Positions 60,446 to 64,000 of a stretch of DNA of 64,000 nucleotides are shown one piece after another; position 1 is the first letter of the stretch, and every line of letters starts with the position of its first letter. The notes below the pieces were generated by a model that did no database searches, was not told the origin of the DNA, and worked only from the letters and a program-made list of their open reading frames with translations. The translations under genes were made by a program, and so were the position numbers. The stretch is taken from assembly GCA_947454525.1 (NCBI GenBank), contig CANGJM010000004.1, positions 124,001 through 188,000 on the forward strand, in the 5' to 3' direction. This stretch comes from Flavobacteriales bacterium (GTDB lineage Bacteria > Bacteroidota > Bacteroidia > Flavobacteriales_D > Crocinitomicaceae).

Positions 60446-60811
60446 ATGAAAGCAGAGACTATCTTTTTATTAACGGGAAATAAATTTTCAAATGCGATTT
60501 CAGCATGGGCATCTGCACGCGCAGGTGAAGTTGTGCAGGTTTCGGATAAACTCCCGGATTTTTTCGATCGAACGGATAGTTTGTTGATATTCAATCAAAA
60601 CCAAGAGTTGACGCCGGAAATCCAAGAGATTAAAAAGGCCTACGACAAACAACAAAAGCCTGTACATAAAATTGACATCAACGGAACACTGATGGTGGGA
60701 ATTTCCAACCTTGATTTATGGGTGGAAACGAATAAATGTAAAAAAATCCTTGTTTTGGGCGGTGAAGAACTTGCTGCAAACTTGAATCTTGAAAGATATT
60801 CTAACAGTTAA
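60446..60811 (+). CDS. Hypothetical protein
   Basis: 121-aa ORF with TATATTTG promoter-like element at 60419-60426; no confident family call. Confidence 0.6.
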   Translation: MKAETIFLLTGNKFSNAISAWASARAGEVVQVSDKLPDFFDRTDSLLIFNQNQELTPEIQEIKKAYDKQQKPVHKIDINGTLMVGISNLDLWVETNKCKKILVLGGEELAANLNLERYSNS

Positions 60812-60832
60812 TTGAACTGATTAGAAATAGAT

Positions 60833-60864
60833 AAAAGTCCTAACTCAACGTTAGGACTTTTTTT
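60833..60864. terminator. Bidirectional terminator between convergent genes
   Basis: AAAAGTCCTAAC tcaac GTTAGGACTTTT with T/A runs on both sides. Confidence 0.85.
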
Positions 60865-63310
60865 ATGCCCTTAATGTTGCTCCGCACTCTTTCTCGAGAT
60901 TCGCCTGTATTTTAGACATACAAGTATCAATTTCCTGGTCTGTAAGCGTTCGGTCTCCATCTTGAAGGATAAACGACAGCGCATAGGATTTCTTTCCTTC
61001 TTCCAGGTTTTTGCCTTCGTACACATCGAATAATCCTACGGACTTTAACAATTTCTTGTCAGCTTGCATGGCCGTTTGACGCAATTCAGCGAATTGAACG
61101 TTTTTGTCAAGCAATAAAGAGAAGTCGCGACGGATAGCGAAGGACTTCGGCAACTCCGAATATTCAATTTTCACACGGTTCAACAATTCCAGCAATTGAT
61201 CCCATTGAATAACGGCGTAATATACTGGGTTCTTGATTCCGAAAGCGTTTAATTGTTCTGGAGTAGCCCATCCGCATTCTGCTATCGTTTTTTTATGCAA
61301 TTCAATGGCTTGACCATCGGAAAATAAAAGGCTTTTCAATTCCTTCTCTTGTAGTTGCCCGGCGAAACCAAGGCGTTCTAATAAGCCCATCACAAGTCCT
61401 TTCAACTGGAAGTAAGAAACAAGCGTCTCTTTTCCTTTTTCTGGTGTTAGCCAATTATCTGAATGTGCTTGTCCGGTCATGCACACAATCAGTTGTGATG
61501 ACTCAGCGTATCCGTTGCTGTATTTTGCATACGTTTTTCCGAACTCAAACATGCGAAGGTTCGGAGATTGACGGTTCTGGTTGCGCTCAATGTTTTCGAG
61601 GAGTCCAAAAAGCAAGGATTGACGCATGACGTCTAGGTCCTGACTTAAAGGATTCAACATGCGAACGGAATGCTCATCCTGTAATTGCCCCATTCCCAAT
61701 TGACTCACGTAAGTGCTTTTGGTTAGGGAGTTGTTCATCACTTCAGAGAATCCTTTTCCAACCAATAACTCCGCGATGCTGCGTTGCAATTGATCTTTGT
61801 TGATTTTCGGTGCAATCGGTAAGGATAAATTCCACTTCTCGGGAATCGGAACAAGGTTGAATCCAAAGATGCGAAGGATTTCTTCAATCACATCGGCTTC
61901 TCGCGTGACATCAACGCGGTATGCTGGAATCTCAATGCTTAATTCGTCCCCATTGTCGGCTAAAAGGAGGATGTCCAAGTTGGATAAAATGTTAAAAATG
62001 GATTCTTTATCTATTTCACATCCAATAAGTTGATTTACTCTACTTAAAGAAATGCTTATGTTTTTATTCTGCGGGATATTTCCTGTCCAATCGAACGTTT
62101 CCATTCCAACATTTCCACCAGCAATCTCTTGGATTAACTGAACACAACGTTGCAAAGCATACATGGTTAAGGATGGATCAACTCCGCGTTCAAAGCGGAA
62201 ACTAGCGTCTGTGTTTAGTCCGTGCAGGCGTGCTGATTTACGGATGTTCACTGCGTCAAATAGCGCTGATTCAATGAAAATTTGAGTTGTTTCGTTGGAA
62301 ACACCGGAGCTTGCTCCGCCTAATACTCCAGCAATGCAAAGCGCTTCGTCACCATTGGTAATTAGTAATTCGGTCCCGTTTAACTTACGTTCTACTTGAT
62401 CCAAGGTCACAATCGTTTCTTCGCTTTTCGATGAACGCACGTGTACTTTTCCGTTCAATGCTTTTGCATCGAAAATATGCAAGGGAGTTCCCAATTCGCG
62501 CATAACGAAATTGCTAATATCCACAATGTTGTTAATCGGATTCAGTCCGACAGATCTCAATGCTTTTTGCAGCCATTCCGGTGATGGAGCAACTTGAACA
62601 TTGTCCATGCTCACCCCGCAATAACGCAAACAATCTTCTTGGTTTTCGATGGTCACATCAATGGGAAGATTTCCAGAAACAACCATAGCATCAACTGTAG
62701 GCCACTGAATGGATAGATGATTCGATTTTTGATGAAAATTCAAGGACGCTTTAATGTCCCTCGCTACGCCAATATGTCCCATGGCATCTGCGCGGTTCGG
62801 TGTTAATCCAATCTCGATTTGATAATCGTCCGATAAATCAAAGTATGCACTTGCAGGTGTTCCAATTGCGGTGTCTTCGGGAAGAACGATGATTCCTGCA
62901 TGTGAGTGTCCAATGCCTAATTCGTCCTCTGCGCAAAGCATTCCGAAGGATTCTACTCCGCGAATTTTTGCTTTTTTAATGTGAAATGCCTCACCTGGGT
63001 TAGGATACAATGTTGTTCCAACCGTCGCGACAACGACTTTTTGTCCAGCTGCTACATTCGGTGCTCCACAAACAATTTGAAGTTCTTCTGTTCCAATGGA
63101 AACGGTTGTTACGTTTAATTTGTCGGCATCTGGATGTTTTTCACACGTCAATACGTGTCCAATAACAACACCTTGTAATCCACCTTCAATGGCTTCAATT
63201 TTCTCAATGCTTTCTACTTCGAGTCCAGTATCGGTAAGGATTTTACCCAAATCTTCGGGGATTAAATCTGTTTGAATGTATTTTTTTAACCAGTTGTATG
63301 AAACTTTCAT
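60863..63310 (-). CDS. pheT: Phenylalanine--tRNA ligase beta subunit
   Basis: MKVSYNWLKKYIQTDLIPEDLGKILTDTGLEVESIE; tRNA-binding domain VVIGHVLTCEKHPDADKLNVTTVSIG; FDX-ACB C-terminus SFAIRRDFSLLLDKNVQFAEL..LTDQEID. Confidence 0.97.
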   Translation of the reverse strand: MKVSYNWLKKYIQTDLIPEDLGKILTDTGLEVESIEKIEAIEGGLQGVVIGHVLTCEKHPDADKLNVTTVSIGTEELQIVCGAPNVAAGQKVVVATVGTTLYPNPGEAFHIKKAKIRGVESFGMLCAEDELGIGHSHAGIIVLPEDTAIGTPASAYFDLSDDYQIEIGLTPNRADAMGHIGVARDIKASLNFHQKSNHLSIQWPTVDAMVVSGNLPIDVTIENQEDCLRYCGVSMDNVQVAPSPEWLQKALRSVGLNPINNIVDISNFVMRELGTPLHIFDAKALNGKVHVRSSKSEETIVTLDQVERKLNGTELLITNGDEALCIAGVLGGASSGVSNETTQIFIESALFDAVNIRKSARLHGLNTDASFRFERGVDPSLTMYALQRCVQLIQEIAGGNVGMETFDWTGNIPQNKNISISLSRVNQLIGCEIDKESIFNILSNLDILLLADNGDELSIEIPAYRVDVTREADVIEEILRIFGFNLVPIPEKWNLSLPIAPKINKDQLQRSIAELLVGKGFSEVMNNSLTKSTYVSQLGMGQLQDEHSVRMLNPLSQDLDVMRQSLLFGLLENIERNQNRQSPNLRMFEFGKTYAKYSNGYAESSQLIVCMTGQAHSDNWLTPEKGKETLVSYFQLKGLVMGLLERLGFAGQLQEKELKSLLFSDGQAIELHKKTIAECGWATPEQLNAFGIKNPVYYAVIQWDQLLELLNRVKIEYSELPKSFAIRRDFSLLLDKNVQFAELRQTAMQADKKLLKSVGLFDVYEGKNLEEGKKSYALSFILQDGDRTLTDQEIDTCMSKIQANLEKECGATLRA

Positions 63311-63329
63311 GCCTTGTGTATGCCTTTGT

Positions 63330-63999
63330 TTACAATATGTTGACTTCGCGTTCCAAGGTCACTCCGAACTTGGATTCTATGTCAGAAATAATTTGCGAAG
63401 ATAAGTCATAGATTTGATTCCCTGTACTTCCTCCATAATTCACTAATACTAATGCTTGCAATGTGTGAACGCCATATGTTTCAATGGTTTTTCCTTTCCA
63501 TCCAGCCTTTTCAATCAACCATCCTGCCGCTAATTTTCCGTGTTGTTCATCTACAGGGTAAAATGGTGCTTCGGGATAAGTCAATTTAATGGCCTCGTAA
63601 ACAGCACTCGCTACAATTGGATTCTTGAAGAAGCTTCCCGCATTTCCAATGACTTTGGGGTCTGGAAGTTTCGATTGACGAATCGCAATAACGGCATTGC
63701 TGACATCGCGGATGCTTGGATTCTGAACTCCCTGTTTTTCTAGTTCGGAGGAAATGGCTCCATACGAAGTATTCACTGCAGCATTCTTCTTTAGTCGAAA
63801 AGAAACTGTGCAAATGACGTATTGTCCTTTTAGTTCATGTTTGAACACACTTTCTCGGTATCCGAATGCACATGCTTGTTTATCGAAGGTGTGAACTTCA
63901 CCACTTTCCAAGTGATAAGCGCTGAGCGATTCAAAACAATCCTTGATTTCAACGCCGTATGCGCCAATGTTTTGCATCGGACTCGCGCCAACACTTCCG
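63330..63999 (-). CDS. murB: UDP-N-acetylenolpyruvoylglucosamine reductase, 5' end truncated by window edge
   Basis: GSVGASPMQNIGAYGVEIKDCFESL..VKLPDPKVIGNAGSFFKNPIV-like; HGKLAAGWLIEKAGWKGK.. ; open to the window end. Confidence 0.95.
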   Translation of the reverse strand, partial: GSVGASPMQNIGAYGVEIKDCFESLSAYHLESGEVHTFDKQACAFGYRESVFKHELKGQYVICTVSFRLKKNAAVNTSYGAISSELEKQGVQNPSIRDVSNAVIAIRQSKLPDPKVIGNAGSFFKNPIVASAVYEAIKLTYPEAPFYPVDEQHGKLAAGWLIEKAGWKGKTIETYGVHTLQALVLVNYGGSTGNQIYDLSSQIISDIESKFGVTLEREVNIL

Positions 64000-64000
64000 G

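Overview
The window looks like a Bacteroidota (Flavobacteriales-type) chromosome segment. Support: TAnnTTTG-like -7 promoters, many T9SS sorting-domain cargo proteins, a tmRNA tag ending in ALAA. Housekeeping or common content: partial alpha-L-fucosidase, tmRNA (ssrA), Pif1-like helicase, DEAD-box helicase, a TetR + TolC/HlyD/AcrB RND efflux operon, metallophosphoesterase, UvrD/PcrA helicase, ArsC-like reductase + arginine decarboxylase, pheT, partial murB. Six T9SS cargo genes are present, including two neighbouring giant adhesin-like genes (3613 aa and about 6137 aa) built from Cys-containing Ig/PKD-like repeats. An accessory patch sits just downstream of tmRNA (about 3590-6301): a GIY-YIG mini-cassette bracketed by a duplicated tmRNA 3' end, a truncated ORF6N gene, and two RhuM-like genes whose C-terminal half resembles a PLD/HKD domain. 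A third RhuM-PLD paralog lies at 13085-13966. The most unusual observation is that all four ORF6N/RhuM genes carry a different perfect or near-perfect inverted repeat inside the coding sequence, at an equivalent position in the three RhuM genes and in the variable part of the ORF6N gene. The arms differ between genes while the palindrome is kept, which suggests selection on the palindrome itself. No database search or folding program was run; all calls come from reading the sequence and the supplied translations.
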